Shown here one piece after another: positions 26,636-34,742 of a stretch of DNA of 64,000 nt. The stretch's first letter is position 1, and every line of letters begins with the position of its first letter. Made by a program: the position numbers and the translations under genes. The stretch lies in assembly GCA_017548545.1 (NCBI GenBank), contig JAFYZW010000046.1, forward strand, positions 1-64,000, written 5' to 3'. The DNA is from Bacteroidales bacterium. Its GTDB lineage: Bacteria > Bacteroidota > Bacteroidia > Bacteroidales > UBA3663. The notes beneath the pieces were generated by a model that was given only the letters and a program-made list of their open reading frames with translations, was not told the DNA's origin and ran no database searches.

Positions 26636-26673
26636 CCCGTTCCCTCTAAACCCAATAACCCCACTATAAACGA

Positions 26674-27288
26674 ATGCAAATCGATTTCGACAAACTTCAG
26701 GGCTTAGTCCCTGCTATCATCCAGGATGCAGTTACGAGCAAAGTGCTCATGCTCGGCTTCATGAACCGCGAAGCCTACGACAAGACGGTTGAGACCGGAC
26801 TCGTGACCTTCTGGAGTCGCACACGCAACTGCCTTTGGCCCAAAGGCGAGACTTCGGGCAACGTGCTCAAGGTCGTCCAGATCTTCAACGACTGCGACAA
26901 CGACACCCTGCTCATTAAGGTCAATCCCGCAGGTCCAGTCTGCCATACCGGTGCCGACACCTGCTGGAACGAGACCAACGAACGCAATCCATTGCTCTTC
27001 CTTACCGAGCTGCAGGACTTCATCAACAAGCGCCACGAAGAGATGCCTGAGGGCTCTTACACCACCAGCCTCTTCAAGGACGGTCTCAACCGAATGGCAC
27101 AGAAGGTGGGAGAGGAGGCACTCGAACTCGTCATCGAGGCTACCAACGGCACCAACGAGCGCATGATTTATGAAGGTTCCGACATGCTATACCATCTTAT
27201 CGTTCTCCTCACCAGCAAAGGTCTCCGCATCGAAGACCTCGCCGCTGAGCTAGCCACCCGCCACAACCCCACTTGGCGCAAGCATTAA
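26674..27288 (+). CDS. hisIE: Bifunctional phosphoribosyl-AMP cyclohydrolase / phosphoribosyl-ATP pyrophosphatase
   Basis: The 204-residue fusion carries out the second and third steps of histidine synthesis. The HisI part (residues 1-105) has the zinc-binding Cys pair in [11 protein letters not shown] and the [17 protein letters not shown] motif. The HisE part (about 110-200) has [18 protein letters not shown], the MazG-like metal site. It is the last histidine gene of the cluster, so hisG, hisD, hisC and hisB must lie elsewhere. Confidence 0.97.
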   Translation: MQIDFDKLQGLVPAIIQDAVTSKVLMLGFMNREAYDKTVETGLVTFWSRTRNCLWPKGETSGNVLKVVQIFNDCDNDTLLIKVNPAGPVCHTGADTCWNETNERNPLLFLTELQDFINKRHEEMPEGSYTTSLFKDGLNRMAQKVGEEALELVIEATNGTNERMIYEGSDMLYHLIVLLTSKGLRIEDLAAELATRHNPTWRKH

Positions 27289-27312
27289 CACCCTGCCCCT
27301 TAATCCTTCATC

Positions 27313-28113
27313 ATGATCCTATACAAAAACGTCACCATCGCTCGAGGCGAAAACGTCCTCGTTCGTAATATGGACCTCTCCGTCGGAGAGGGCGAGTTCG
27401 TCTATCTCATCGGCAAGGTAGGTGCAGGCAAATCGTCGCTCTTGAAGACGATGTACAAGGACCTTGACATCCAGGAAGGGGAGGAGGCCCGTATCTTCGA
27501 CGAATACAACCTCCTCGCCCTCAAGCCCAACCAAATACCCTATCTACGCCGTAAGGTCGGCATCATCTTCCAGGACTTCCAACTTCTCACCGACCGCTCT
27601 GTCGAGGCTAACCTCGACTTCGTTCTCCGTGCCACAGGCTGGAAGGACATCGAAAAGCGACGCCAACGCATCACCGAAGTCCTCGATCTCGTCGATATGG
27701 TCGGCTGCGAAAAACGTATGCCCAACACCCTCTCGGGTGGTGAGCAGCAACGTATAGTCATCGCAAGAGCTCTTCTCAACAGTCCACGTCTCATCCTCGC
27801 CGACGAGCCTACTGGCAACCTCGACCTAGAGACAGGACAACGTATCGTGAGCCTCCTCTACAAGATATGCAAGGAGCAACATTCCACGGTCATTATGTCA
27901 ACCCATAATCTGGCTTTCCTCAACGACTTCCCCGGTCGAGTGATCCACCTCACCGACAATCAACTCGTCGAGGTAGGTGGCACCGATGAGCCCGATACCA
28001 TCGAAGATGTCATCGCTGTGTCAACACCGGATAGCTTGGAATCTCTGGAAGGAATTCCCAGCGATTTGCTTCACGGTTCAGATGACAGCAATAATGTTGA
28101 ATCCCATTGCTGA
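27313..28113 (+). CDS. ftsE: FtsE-like ABC transporter ATP-binding protein
   Basis: This 266-residue ATPase is most like FtsE, the partner of FtsX that controls cell-wall hydrolases at division. It has Walker [10 protein letters not shown], the signature [15 protein letters not shown], Walker [13 protein letters not shown] and the switch His in MSTHN. No ftsX gene lies in the window. The core ends near residue 225. The last 40 or so acidic and Ser-rich residues overlap, by 104 bases, the 3' end of the convergent gene at 28010-28474. LolD/MacB-type ATPases are alternatives. Confidence 0.85.
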   Translation: MILYKNVTIARGENVLVRNMDLSVGEGEFVYLIGKVGAGKSSLLKTMYKDLDIQEGEEARIFDEYNLLALKPNQIPYLRRKVGIIFQDFQLLTDRSVEANLDFVLRATGWKDIEKRRQRITEVLDLVDMVGCEKRMPNTLSGGEQQRIVIARALLNSPRLILADEPTGNLDLETGQRIVSLLYKICKEQHSTVIMSTHNLAFLNDFPGRVIHLTDNQLVEVGGTDEPDTIEDVIAVSTPDSLESLEGIPSDLLHGSDDSNNVESHC

Positions 28114-28474
28114 CCACCAGCCAATCCACCTGCAGAGCGATGTTGTAGCGACTCACTTGGTCGAAAACATCCTGCGTGAGCCGTACGCTCGTGGCCTTGT
28201 ATTCCACAATCATCAGCGCCTCGCCTTCATCGCCGAACACTACGCTGTCGCACCTCCGCTCCAATTGTCCCACCCGGATGCACACCTCGTTGCCAATCCT
28301 TCCTGAAGGATAGCCCATCACCTCTATCAGGAAATGTACAAAATGCTGACGCACCCACTCTTCAGGAGTGAGCTTTACCCAACGGCGACGCTGTGTGTCC
28401 CAGATCTCCTGCTGAGAGTTCTTGGGATTCTGTCGGGTGCGTACATCAAAGGTAGGAAGATTCAGTATATCCAT
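28010..28474 (-). CDS. HSDR_N-type nuclease-like domain protein
   Basis: The 154-residue protein resembles the N-terminal domain of type I restriction R subunits (HSDR_N). It stands alone, without helicase or methylase genes. The nuclease core is visible: RRCDSVVF supplies the Asp and MIVEYKAT the E-x-K of a PD-(D/E)xK site. Solitary copies beside holA are, as I recall, usual in Bacteroidales, so this is probably not a defence operon. It converges on and overlaps the ABC ATPase gene and diverges from holA. Its role is unknown. Confidence 0.8.
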   Translation of the reverse strand: MDILNLPTFDVRTRQNPKNSQQEIWDTQRRRWVKLTPEEWVRQHFVHFLIEVMGYPSGRIGNEVCIRVGQLERRCDSVVFGDEGEALMIVEYKATSVRLTQDVFDQVSRYNIALQVDWLVVSNGIQHYCCHLNREANRWEFLPEIPSYPVLTQR

Positions 28475-28494
28475 TTTTCAGCGATTTATCGCCG

Positions 28495-28502
28495 CAAAGA
28501 TA
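28495..28502 (-). promoter_or_regulatory. -7 promoter element of the HSDR_N gene
   Basis: The minus-strand reading is TATCTTTG followed by CGGCG, about 21 bases before the ATG at 28474. No clean matching element is seen for holA on the plus strand; TATTTG at 28510-28515 is only a partial match. Confidence 0.7.
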
Positions 28503-28517
28503 CAAAAAATATTTGAC

Positions 28518-29549
28518 ATGGCAAAGAAATCTGACGATTTTCAGCGCATCAAGACCCAAATCGAGCAACGTCAGTTCGCTCCGGTCTATCTCCTGCACGG
28601 TGAAGAAGCTTTCTTCATCGATCAGCTCACGACCCTTCTGCTCGATACGGTTCTCACCGAAGACGAGAAGGATTTCGACCTGGTTCAGTTTTTTGCAGGT
28701 GCTGGCGAGTTCACGATGGGCGATGTCATCTCATCTTGCCGTCGATTCCCCATGGTGGCCGAAAAACAGCTCGTCCTTCTTCGTGAAGCTCAGGCTCTCG
28801 ACAAGCGTTCCAACAAGCTTGACGACCTCTGCCTGTATCTGAAGCAGCCCAGCCCAAGTACCATCCTTGTAATCACCTACAAGACGGCAAACATCACCGG
28901 CGCCTCAGAATTGGTCAAACTTTGCAAAAAGACCGGCGAAGTCTATCAGAGTGACAAGGTGCGAGATTACGAGCTGCCTCGTGTCCTCCCTGGCTTCCTC
29001 GAATCTTTGGGCGTCACTGCTGAACCCAAGGCTATCGATATGCTCCAGAATTTCATCGGTGCCGATTTCAGTCGTCTAACTCACGAAGTTGATAAGCTCC
29101 GACTCTCTCTGCAGGGCCGAACCAACATCACAGCTCAGGATGTCGCTGACCATGTCGGCATCTCCCGCGAGTTCAATGTCTTCGAGCTCGTCGAAGCCCT
29201 CGCTCGCAGAGATGCCCAGCGTGTCGAAATGATTCGTCTCTATTTTGCACGCAATCCCAAGGCAGGCCCAGTGCCCATGGTCATCTCTACGCTCTTCAGC
29301 TTCTTTCAGAACATGATGCTCGCCTTCTATTCCCAGGATCGCAACATCAACGGAATCATGAAGGAGGTGGGCTGTAGCTATCCCCAAGCCAAGTGCGTCG
29401 TCGATGGCATGCGTCACTACAACGCCCGCGCTGTGATGCGAAACATCTCCATCCTCCGAGAGTTCGATGCTCGCAGCAAAGGTGGCCGTCCCGCCTCCAC
29501 CCCCGATCCCGACCTCCTTCAGGAACTCTTCTACCAGCTCACCCATTAG
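28518..29549 (+). CDS. holA: DNA polymerase III subunit delta
   Basis: The delta subunit opens the sliding clamp within the clamp loader. The 343-residue product has the family opening (FAPVYLLHGEEAFFIDQL), the RRFPMVAEKQLVLLREAQ segment and the C-terminal helical collar domain. The start is the ATG at 28518 (MAKKSDDF); upstream in-frame codons have no similarity to the family and run through the divergent promoter. The ugd gene follows after 57 bases that contain palindromic repeat copy C. Confidence 0.93.
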   Translation: MAKKSDDFQRIKTQIEQRQFAPVYLLHGEEAFFIDQLTTLLLDTVLTEDEKDFDLVQFFAGAGEFTMGDVISSCRRFPMVAEKQLVLLREAQALDKRSNKLDDLCLYLKQPSPSTILVITYKTANITGASELVKLCKKTGEVYQSDKVRDYELPRVLPGFLESLGVTAEPKAIDMLQNFIGADFSRLTHEVDKLRLSLQGRTNITAQDVADHVGISREFNVFELVEALARRDAQRVEMIRLYFARNPKAGPVPMVISTLFSFFQNMMLAFYSQDRNINGIMKEVGCSYPQAKCVVDGMRHYNARAVMRNISILREFDARSKGGRPASTPDPDLLQELFYQLTH

Positions 29550-29561
29550 GTTAGCCCCCAT

Positions 29562-29588
29562 GTTCCAGTCGCGGCCGATTTTGGCCGC
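29562..29588 (+). repeat. 27-bp palindromic repeat, copy C (holA-ugd gap)
   Basis: The copy is gttccagtc followed by gcggccgattttggccgc (29571-29588). This is the GCGGCC variant of the palindrome, in the same orientation as the other copies. Confidence 0.75.
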
Positions 29589-29606
29589 CCATCATACCCA
29601 TCAACA

Positions 29607-30983
29607 ATGCATCCATTCTCAGAAATAACTATCGCAGTAGCCGGCACAGGCTACGTTGGCCTTTCCATAGCCACGCTTCTTGCCCAGCATCACAAGGTAA
29701 TAGCCGTCGATGTCGTCCCCGAAAAGGTGGACAAGATCAACCAGGGCATCAGCCCCATCCAAGACGAGTACATCGAGCGCTATCTCACCGAAGTCCTTCC
29801 TGCTCTTCGCCAACAAGGCAATGGCGGTGATCTTACTGCCACCCTCGATGGCCCTGCTGCCTACCGACAGGCCGACTACGTCATCATCGCAGCACCCACT
29901 AACTACGACCCTGTCAAGAACTACTTCGACACCTCCCACGTCGAGGAGGTCATCGACCTCGTCATCGCCAACAACCCCGATGCCGTGATGGTGATCAAGA
30001 GTACCATCCCCGTAGGCTATTCGCGTTCCCTCTACGTCAAGTATGCTTTGCAGTTCCTCTACAAACCCGAGCTCAAAGGCAAGAAGTTCAACCTCCTCTT
30101 CTCGCCCGAGTTCCTCCGCGAATCCAAGGCGCTTTACGACAACCTTTATCCCTCGCGCATCATCGTGGGTTTCCCCAAGATTATCAACATCGATGAGAAG
30201 AACTTCACTGAAGAGAACGCCGCCATCACAGCCATCGGCAACCCGAAGGCCGAGGAGTATGCCCACACTTTCGCGGACCTCCTTGTCGAAGGTGCTTTGA
30301 AGGAGGACATCCCCACGCTCTTCATGGGCATGAAGGAGGCCGAGGCGGTCAAGCTTTTCTCCAACACCTATCTCGCTCTACGCGTGAGCTACTTCAACGA
30401 ACTCGACACCTATGCCGAGGTCAAAGGTCTCGATACTGCATCCATCATCAATGGTGTCGGCCTTGATCCACGCATTGGCACCCATTACAACAACCCATCG
30501 TTCGGCTATGGTGGTTACTGCCTCCCTAAGGACACCAAGCAGCTGCTGGCCAACTATCAGGACGTCCCGCAGGAAATGATGACTGCCATCGTGCAAAGCA
30601 ACCGCACCCGCAAGGACTTCATTGCCGACGCAGTACTCAAGATGGCAGGGTGGTACGACTACAGCAGCAACAATCAGTATGGCGTCAACGACCCGAAGGC
30701 CTGCGTCATCGGTGTCTATCGTCTCACGATGAAGTCCAACTCCGACAACTTCCGCCAGTCGGCCATCCAGGGCATCATGAAGCGCATCAAGGCCAAGGGC
30801 GCCGAGGTGATCATCTACGAGCCCGCTCTTCCCGATGGCAGCACCTTTTTCGGCAGCAAGGTCATCAACGACCTCCAAGCCTTCAAGCAGCAGGCCCACG
30901 CCATCATCGCCAACCGCTACGACACCTCCCTCGACGACGTAGCCGACAAGGTCTATACCCGCGACATTTTCCGCCGCGATTAA
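29607..30983 (+). CDS. ugd: UDP-glucose 6-dehydrogenase family protein
   Basis: The enzyme oxidises a UDP-sugar (probably UDP-glucose to UDP-glucuronate) with NAD for surface polysaccharide synthesis. The 458-residue product has the Rossmann motif [17 protein letters not shown], the STIPVGYS motif, and the catalytic Cys in [15 protein letters not shown] (near residue 295). The UDP-binding domain is at the C-terminus. It is somewhat longer than the compact 388-residue Ugd form. No capsule genes adjoin it. The close neighbours are holA upstream and an ACT-domain gene downstream, each separated by a palindromic repeat. Confidence 0.9.
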   Translation: MHPFSEITIAVAGTGYVGLSIATLLAQHHKVIAVDVVPEKVDKINQGISPIQDEYIERYLTEVLPALRQQGNGGDLTATLDGPAAYRQADYVIIAAPTNYDPVKNYFDTSHVEEVIDLVIANNPDAVMVIKSTIPVGYSRSLYVKYALQFLYKPELKGKKFNLLFSPEFLRESKALYDNLYPSRIIVGFPKIINIDEKNFTEENAAITAIGNPKAEEYAHTFADLLVEGALKEDIPTLFMGMKEAEAVKLFSNTYLALRVSYFNELDTYAEVKGLDTASIINGVGLDPRIGTHYNNPSFGYGGYCLPKDTKQLLANYQDVPQEMMTAIVQSNRTRKDFIADAVLKMAGWYDYSSNNQYGVNDPKACVIGVYRLTMKSNSDNFRQSAIQGIMKRIKAKGAEVIIYEPALPDGSTFFGSKVINDLQAFKQQAHAIIANRYDTSLDDVADKVYTRDIFRRD

Positions 30984-30987
30984 CACT

Positions 30988-31014
30988 GTCCCCGTCGCAG
31001 TCATCTTTGGCTGC
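30988..31014 (+). repeat. 27-bp palindromic repeat, copy D (ugd-ACT gap)
   Basis: The copy is gtccccgtc followed by gcagtcatctttggctgc (30997-31014). One arm has a G:T mismatch relative to the perfect palindrome. It begins 5 bases after the ugd stop. Confidence 0.75.
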
Positions 31015-31035
31015 CCATCTAAAAAAATAATCACT

Positions 31036-31308
31036 ATGAACCGCACAGTCATCACAGTAGTAGGCAAAGATACCGTAGGTATCATCGCCGCCGTTTGTAC
31101 CTATCTTGCCGAGAACAACGTCAACATCCTCGACATCAACCAATCCATCCTTCAAGGTTTCTTCACCATGATGATGATTGTTGATATCAACAACTGCAAC
31201 GTCCCCTTCAGTGAACTCCGCGATGGACTCACCGCCGTCGGCGAATCGAAGGGCGTCGAAATCAAGTGCCAGAAAGAGGAGATCTTCAACCAAATGCACC
31301 GCATTTAA
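31036..31308 (+). CDS. ACT domain protein (UPF0237 family)
   Basis: The 90-residue single ACT domain (MNRTVITVVGKDTVGIIAA) is of the kind that binds small ligands such as amino acids. Members of this family are regularly found next to the DUF711/UPF0210 gene, as here (95 bases apart). The two are presumed to work together, but the function is unknown. There is no signal peptide. The gene lies between palindromic repeats D and E. Confidence 0.92.
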   Translation: MNRTVITVVGKDTVGIIAAVCTYLAENNVNILDINQSILQGFFTMMMIVDINNCNVPFSELRDGLTAVGESKGVEIKCQKEEIFNQMHRI

Positions 31309-31321
31309 TCCGCCCCCTCGT

Positions 31322-31348
31322 GTCCCCGTCGCAGCCGTTTTTGGCTGC
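31322..31348 (+). repeat. 27-bp palindromic repeat, copy E
   Basis: The copy is gtccccgtc followed by gcagccgtttttggctgc (31331-31348). It lies 13 bases after the ACT gene stop and 13 bases before copy F. Confidence 0.75.
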
Positions 31349-31361
31349 CCCTTTCCCCAGC

Positions 31362-31388
31362 GTTCATTTCGCGGCCATCTTTGGCCGC
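31362..31388 (+). repeat. 27-bp palindromic repeat, copy F
   Basis: The copy is gttcatttc followed by gcggccatctttggccgc (31371-31388). It ends 15 bases before the ATG of the DUF711 gene. Copies E and F together form a tandem pair of two sequence variants. Confidence 0.75.
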
Positions 31389-31403
31389 TAAAATCACCTT
31401 CCT

Positions 31404-32771
31404 ATGATCAACGTCCATGAGGTCCTCGAGACCAACAAAATGATAGACCAGGAGCATCTCGATGTCCGTACCATCACCATGGGCATCTCGTTGCTCGACT
31501 GCTCCACCGAATCCGTATTGCAGACCTGCCAGAACATCTACGACAAGATCCTGCGCTATGCCTCCAACCTGGTACGCACAGGTGAAGCCATCTCGCGTGA
31601 ATACGGCATCCCAATCGTCAACAAACGCATCTCCATAACTCCCGCAGCCATTGTCGGAGCCTCCTGCTGCAAGACCACGCACGACTTCGTCAAGATAGCC
31701 AAGACGCTCGACCGAGCCGCCCACGACGTCGGCGTAAACTTCATAGGCGGTTATTCGGCAACCGTCCAGAAAGGCATGACTCGTGCCGACGAGCTCCTCA
31801 TCCGCTCCATCCCCGAAGCGTTGAAGCGCACCGAACTTGTCTGCTCCAGCGTCAACGTTGCTTCCACCAAGACCGGTATCAACATGGATGCTGTCCGACT
31901 CATGGGCGATGTGGTGAAGGAGACAGCCGAAGCCACCAAGGAATCCGACTCCCTGGGATGCGCCAAGCTCGTCGTATTCTGCAATGCCCCCGACGACAAT
32001 CCCTTCATGGCTGGTGCCTTCCACGGTGTGTCCGAAGCCGAAGCCATCATCAACGTTGGCGTATCGGGCCCTGGCGTGGTGAAATATGTGCTCGAAAACC
32101 TTCCTGAAGGTACCAACTTCGAAGTGCTCTGCGAAACCATAAAGAAGACCGCGTTCAAGATCACGCGTGTCGGACAGCTCGTTGCACAGGAAGCCTCACG
32201 TCGTCTCGGTGTACCCTTCGGCATCATCGACCTCTCCCTGGCTCCAACACCCGCCATTGGTGACTCGGTAGCCGACATCCTTCAGGCCATCGGATTGGAA
32301 CGCACAGGTGCCCCAGGCACCACAGCGGCCCTTGCCTTGCTCAACGACCAGGTGAAGAAGGGTGGCGTGATGGCAAGCTCCTATGTGGGCGGTCTCTCGG
32401 GCGCCTTCATCCCCGTCAGCGAAGACCAGGGCATGATCGATGCCGTCAATGCTGGAGCCCTCACCATCGAGAAGCTCGAAGCCATGACCTGTGTATGCTC
32501 CGTCGGCCTCGATATGATAGCCATCCCGGGCGACACTCCCGCCACCACTATCGCCGGCATTATCGCCGACGAAGCCGCCATCGGCATGGTCAATCAGAAG
32601 ACCACCGCCGTGCGAGTCATTCCCGTCATCGGGAAGGGTGTGGGCGAAGTGGTCGAGTTTGGTGGCCTTCTGGGCTATGCGCCCATCATGCCTGTCAACA
32701 AGTTTGCGTGTGACGTCTTTGTCAACCGAGGCGGACGCATCCCTGCGCCCATCCACAGCTTCAAGAACTAA
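31404..32771 (+). CDS. PFL family protein (DUF711/UPF0210)
   Basis: This 455-residue protein belongs to a family with a pyruvate-formate-lyase-like barrel fold and no established reaction. Typical conserved segments are visible: [12 protein letters not shown] near residue 30, [15 protein letters not shown] near 75, and [15 protein letters not shown] near 335. Together with the preceding ACT protein it forms a widely conserved pair. The length is normal and the stop is followed at once by a CTCTCCA heptamer tandem repeat leading into the next start codon. Confidence 0.93.
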   Translation: MINVHEVLETNKMIDQEHLDVRTITMGISLLDCSTESVLQTCQNIYDKILRYASNLVRTGEAISREYGIPIVNKRISITPAAIVGASCCKTTHDFVKIAKTLDRAAHDVGVNFIGGYSATVQKGMTRADELLIRSIPEALKRTELVCSSVNVASTKTGINMDAVRLMGDVVKETAEATKESDSLGCAKLVVFCNAPDDNPFMAGAFHGVSEAEAIINVGVSGPGVVKYVLENLPEGTNFEVLCETIKKTAFKITRVGQLVAQEASRRLGVPFGIIDLSLAPTPAIGDSVADILQAIGLERTGAPGTTAALALLNDQVKKGGVMASSYVGGLSGAFIPVSEDQGMIDAVNAGALTIEKLEAMTCVCSVGLDMIAIPGDTPATTIAGIIADEAAIGMVNQKTTAVRVIPVIGKGVGEVVEFGGLLGYAPIMPVNKFACDVFVNRGGRIPAPIHSFKN

Positions 32772-32779
32772 ACTCCACA

Positions 32780-32814
32780 CCCTCAACTCTAAACTCTCCA
32801 CTCTCCACTCTCCA
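32780..32814 (+). repeat. Heptanucleotide tandem repeat before the MG2 protein gene
   Basis: Five 7-base units are present: CCCTCAA, CTCTAAA and then three exact CTCTCCA. They end 3 bases before the ATG at 32818. The placement directly before a start codon mirrors the repeat at 25776-25810, although the unit sequence differs. Confidence 0.8.
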
Positions 32815-32817
32815 CCA

Positions 32818-34587
32818 ATGCGATCGCCACTCATCCTTTGCATATCCTTACTCCTCAGCTTGGCTGGGGGGCAGGGTGTAGCCGACACCATCATCGACCC
32901 GCTTGCCCACAAGCTCATCGTTCAGCGAAGCATCTTTCCGCAAGAGAAAGTGCACGTCATGACCGACCGCGAACTCTATCAGCCGGGCGACACAGTTTGG
33001 ATGCGTGCTTGGGTGGTCGATGGCGAAACACTGATACCCCGTGTCGTAGGCAGTCGCTATGTTTATGTGGAGATACGTGATGGCATCGATTCTCTTCGTC
33101 AATGTGTCAAGCTTATCGAACGCGAAGGTCGTTTCGTCGGTCAGTTGGTTCTTCCTCAGGCCTTGATTTCTGGCGATTATACGCTTGCCGCTTTTACCTA
33201 TTATAATTTAAGTGGAGCTGAAGACTTCCTGTTCAAGAAGATTATCCATGTCATCACGCCCTCCGATGCAAAGAGAGGATATACTGCACGCGCGCTTTTC
33301 GAAGGTTTCAAACCCGATGCTCCCGTACTTGATGCCGATCCCAATCGCCCTTATTACTATCATCACAGCGACACCCTCATGCGTGTCACCTTCAGCGTGC
33401 CCGACTCGACTTGGCTCTCCATCTCTCTCACCGACGATTGTCTTACCCCTACCGATACCACCGTTACTCTTGCGCGGAGGCTACCTGCTATTCCCGACCT
33501 CTTTACGACCGAAAACCTCTTGCCCGATTCCCAATATTATCGTCCCATCATCAATTTCGAACGTCGGCAGGGAATCGCAGGCCAGGTGAGTAATGTATCC
33601 AACAGGCAGGTCAACACCATTCTGATGATCGACATGAACAAGCCTGCTATCTATACTACCTATGCCGACAATCATGGCAATTTCAGCTTCCACGACAACA
33701 TTTCTTTTCTCGACAGCACCTTGTTTGCTTTCGTAGGATATACTCACAACGGCGGTATGATTTCCAACATTCAAGTTGCCGATTATACCTTGCCCAAGAA
33801 AGTCCATCATTTGCCCTCCGATCTCAAGAAATACTTTGTGAATCGGTATCGTGAGGACATCTCTCTACCCACTTCATCCAACGTATCAACAATCGACAAA
33901 AAGAAGGACAGCGTCAAGCTCGACAAGAAACTCAAGGAAATACTCGATGCCAGGAATCTCGACGACATCTACATGCGTCTGAGCAACGAGTCAAGGTACA
34001 CCGCCAATCTGTCTGATTACAAATTTCACAAGCTCAAGGAGATGGTCCTTAAGTTCGACGGCATCTATTTCGATGGCGAAGTCGCTATGTATAAGGAGGA
34101 AGGCTTCGAACCATCCCCCGTCCGATTTGTGGTTCGTAACAAGGAATTCCCTATCGAAAAGGACAAAGACGGCAAATACAAGCCACAGACCGCCTTAAAG
34201 TTCCCAGTCGAAGTAATCTATGCCGTCGATTTTATCGATCCCGATAGAGCATCATCCTTGGGCAAAACCAATTATCCCGATTCTCCCATCATCCGCCTCG
34301 ACTTGAAAAATGAATCTGAACTCATTTGGGAAGCAACCAGTAACCCATTTGTCCAGATTCTACAGCCCCTCGGTTACGTCAAGCCTTTGACCTTCCCCAA
34401 TCTTCGTGTTGTTCATAAGCCCGTGCCCACCCGCTATTGGAATCCCGCAGTCTATACTGGGCGTTCCGGACAGGTCACCCTCGAACTTCCCATTCCCACC
34501 GACTATCACACCACCTACACCCTCCGAGCCGAAGGTTTAACTCCTCACGGAGAGCTTGTTTCGATCATCTATCGCATCGAAAAATGA
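32818..34587 (+). CDS. Secreted MG2/alpha-2-macroglobulin-like beta-sandwich protein
   Basis: The product has 589 residues. A signal peptide (SPLILCISLLLSLAGGQG) is followed by VHVMTDRELYQPGDTVWMRAWVVDG, typical of the MG2 macroglobulin domain found in many exported Bacteroidota proteins. Further beta-sandwich regions follow, and a final Ig-like segment (SGQVTLELPIPTDYHTTYTL). No thioester motif or TonB plug is seen, and it is shorter than the usual forms. The ATG at 32818 was chosen because the upstream extension runs through the DUF711 gene out of frame and the heptamer repeat. Its role is unknown. Confidence 0.8.
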   Translation: MRSPLILCISLLLSLAGGQGVADTIIDPLAHKLIVQRSIFPQEKVHVMTDRELYQPGDTVWMRAWVVDGETLIPRVVGSRYVYVEIRDGIDSLRQCVKLIEREGRFVGQLVLPQALISGDYTLAAFTYYNLSGAEDFLFKKIIHVITPSDAKRGYTARALFEGFKPDAPVLDADPNRPYYYHHSDTLMRVTFSVPDSTWLSISLTDDCLTPTDTTVTLARRLPAIPDLFTTENLLPDSQYYRPIINFERRQGIAGQVSNVSNRQVNTILMIDMNKPAIYTTYADNHGNFSFHDNISFLDSTLFAFVGYTHNGGMISNIQVADYTLPKKVHHLPSDLKKYFVNRYREDISLPTSSNVSTIDKKKDSVKLDKKLKEILDARNLDDIYMRLSNESRYTANLSDYKFHKLKEMVLKFDGIYFDGEVAMYKEEGFEPSPVRFVVRNKEFPIEKDKDGKYKPQTALKFPVEVIYAVDFIDPDRASSLGKTNYPDSPIIRLDLKNESELIWEATSNPFVQILQPLGYVKPLTFPNLRVVHKPVPTRYWNPAVYTGRSGQVTLELPIPTDYHTTYTLRAEGLTPHGELVSIIYRIEK

Positions 34588-34650
34588 AACGAATTTTGTA
34601 TAGGTCAAGCATTGTTAATTAAGTTTTATCTAGTATAATTGAATATCAAC

Positions 34651-34696
34651 TATCAAAGAAGGCGAAAAATGGATCCACTTTTCGCCTTCTTTGATA
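34651..34696. terminator. Bidirectional terminator between the MG2 gene and argS
   Basis: A perfect 18-bp stem (34651-34668 with 34679-34696) encloses a 10-base loop. It lies in the 155-base gap between convergent genes. The stem has AAAA/TTTT next to the loop, but the U-tract after the stem is weak. Confidence 0.8.
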
Positions 34697-34742
34697 GAAT
34701 GAATCTTAGTCCAGACATATTGAATGAAGAGGGGCCAAAAAC

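Noticed and set aside
28010-28474. Remnant of a type I restriction-modification locus
   Set aside because: There are no hsdM, hsdS or helicase sequences around it, and the gene looks intact, with its own promoter.
30378-31085. 235-codon minus-strand ORF opposite ugd
   Set aside because: It is Val/Asp/Gly-rich antisense reading of ugd with no supporting signal.
21310-31388. CRISPR-like array from the repeated 27-bp palindromes
   Set aside because: The copies are kilobases apart, except for one pair, with genes between them; there are no regular spacers and no cas genes.
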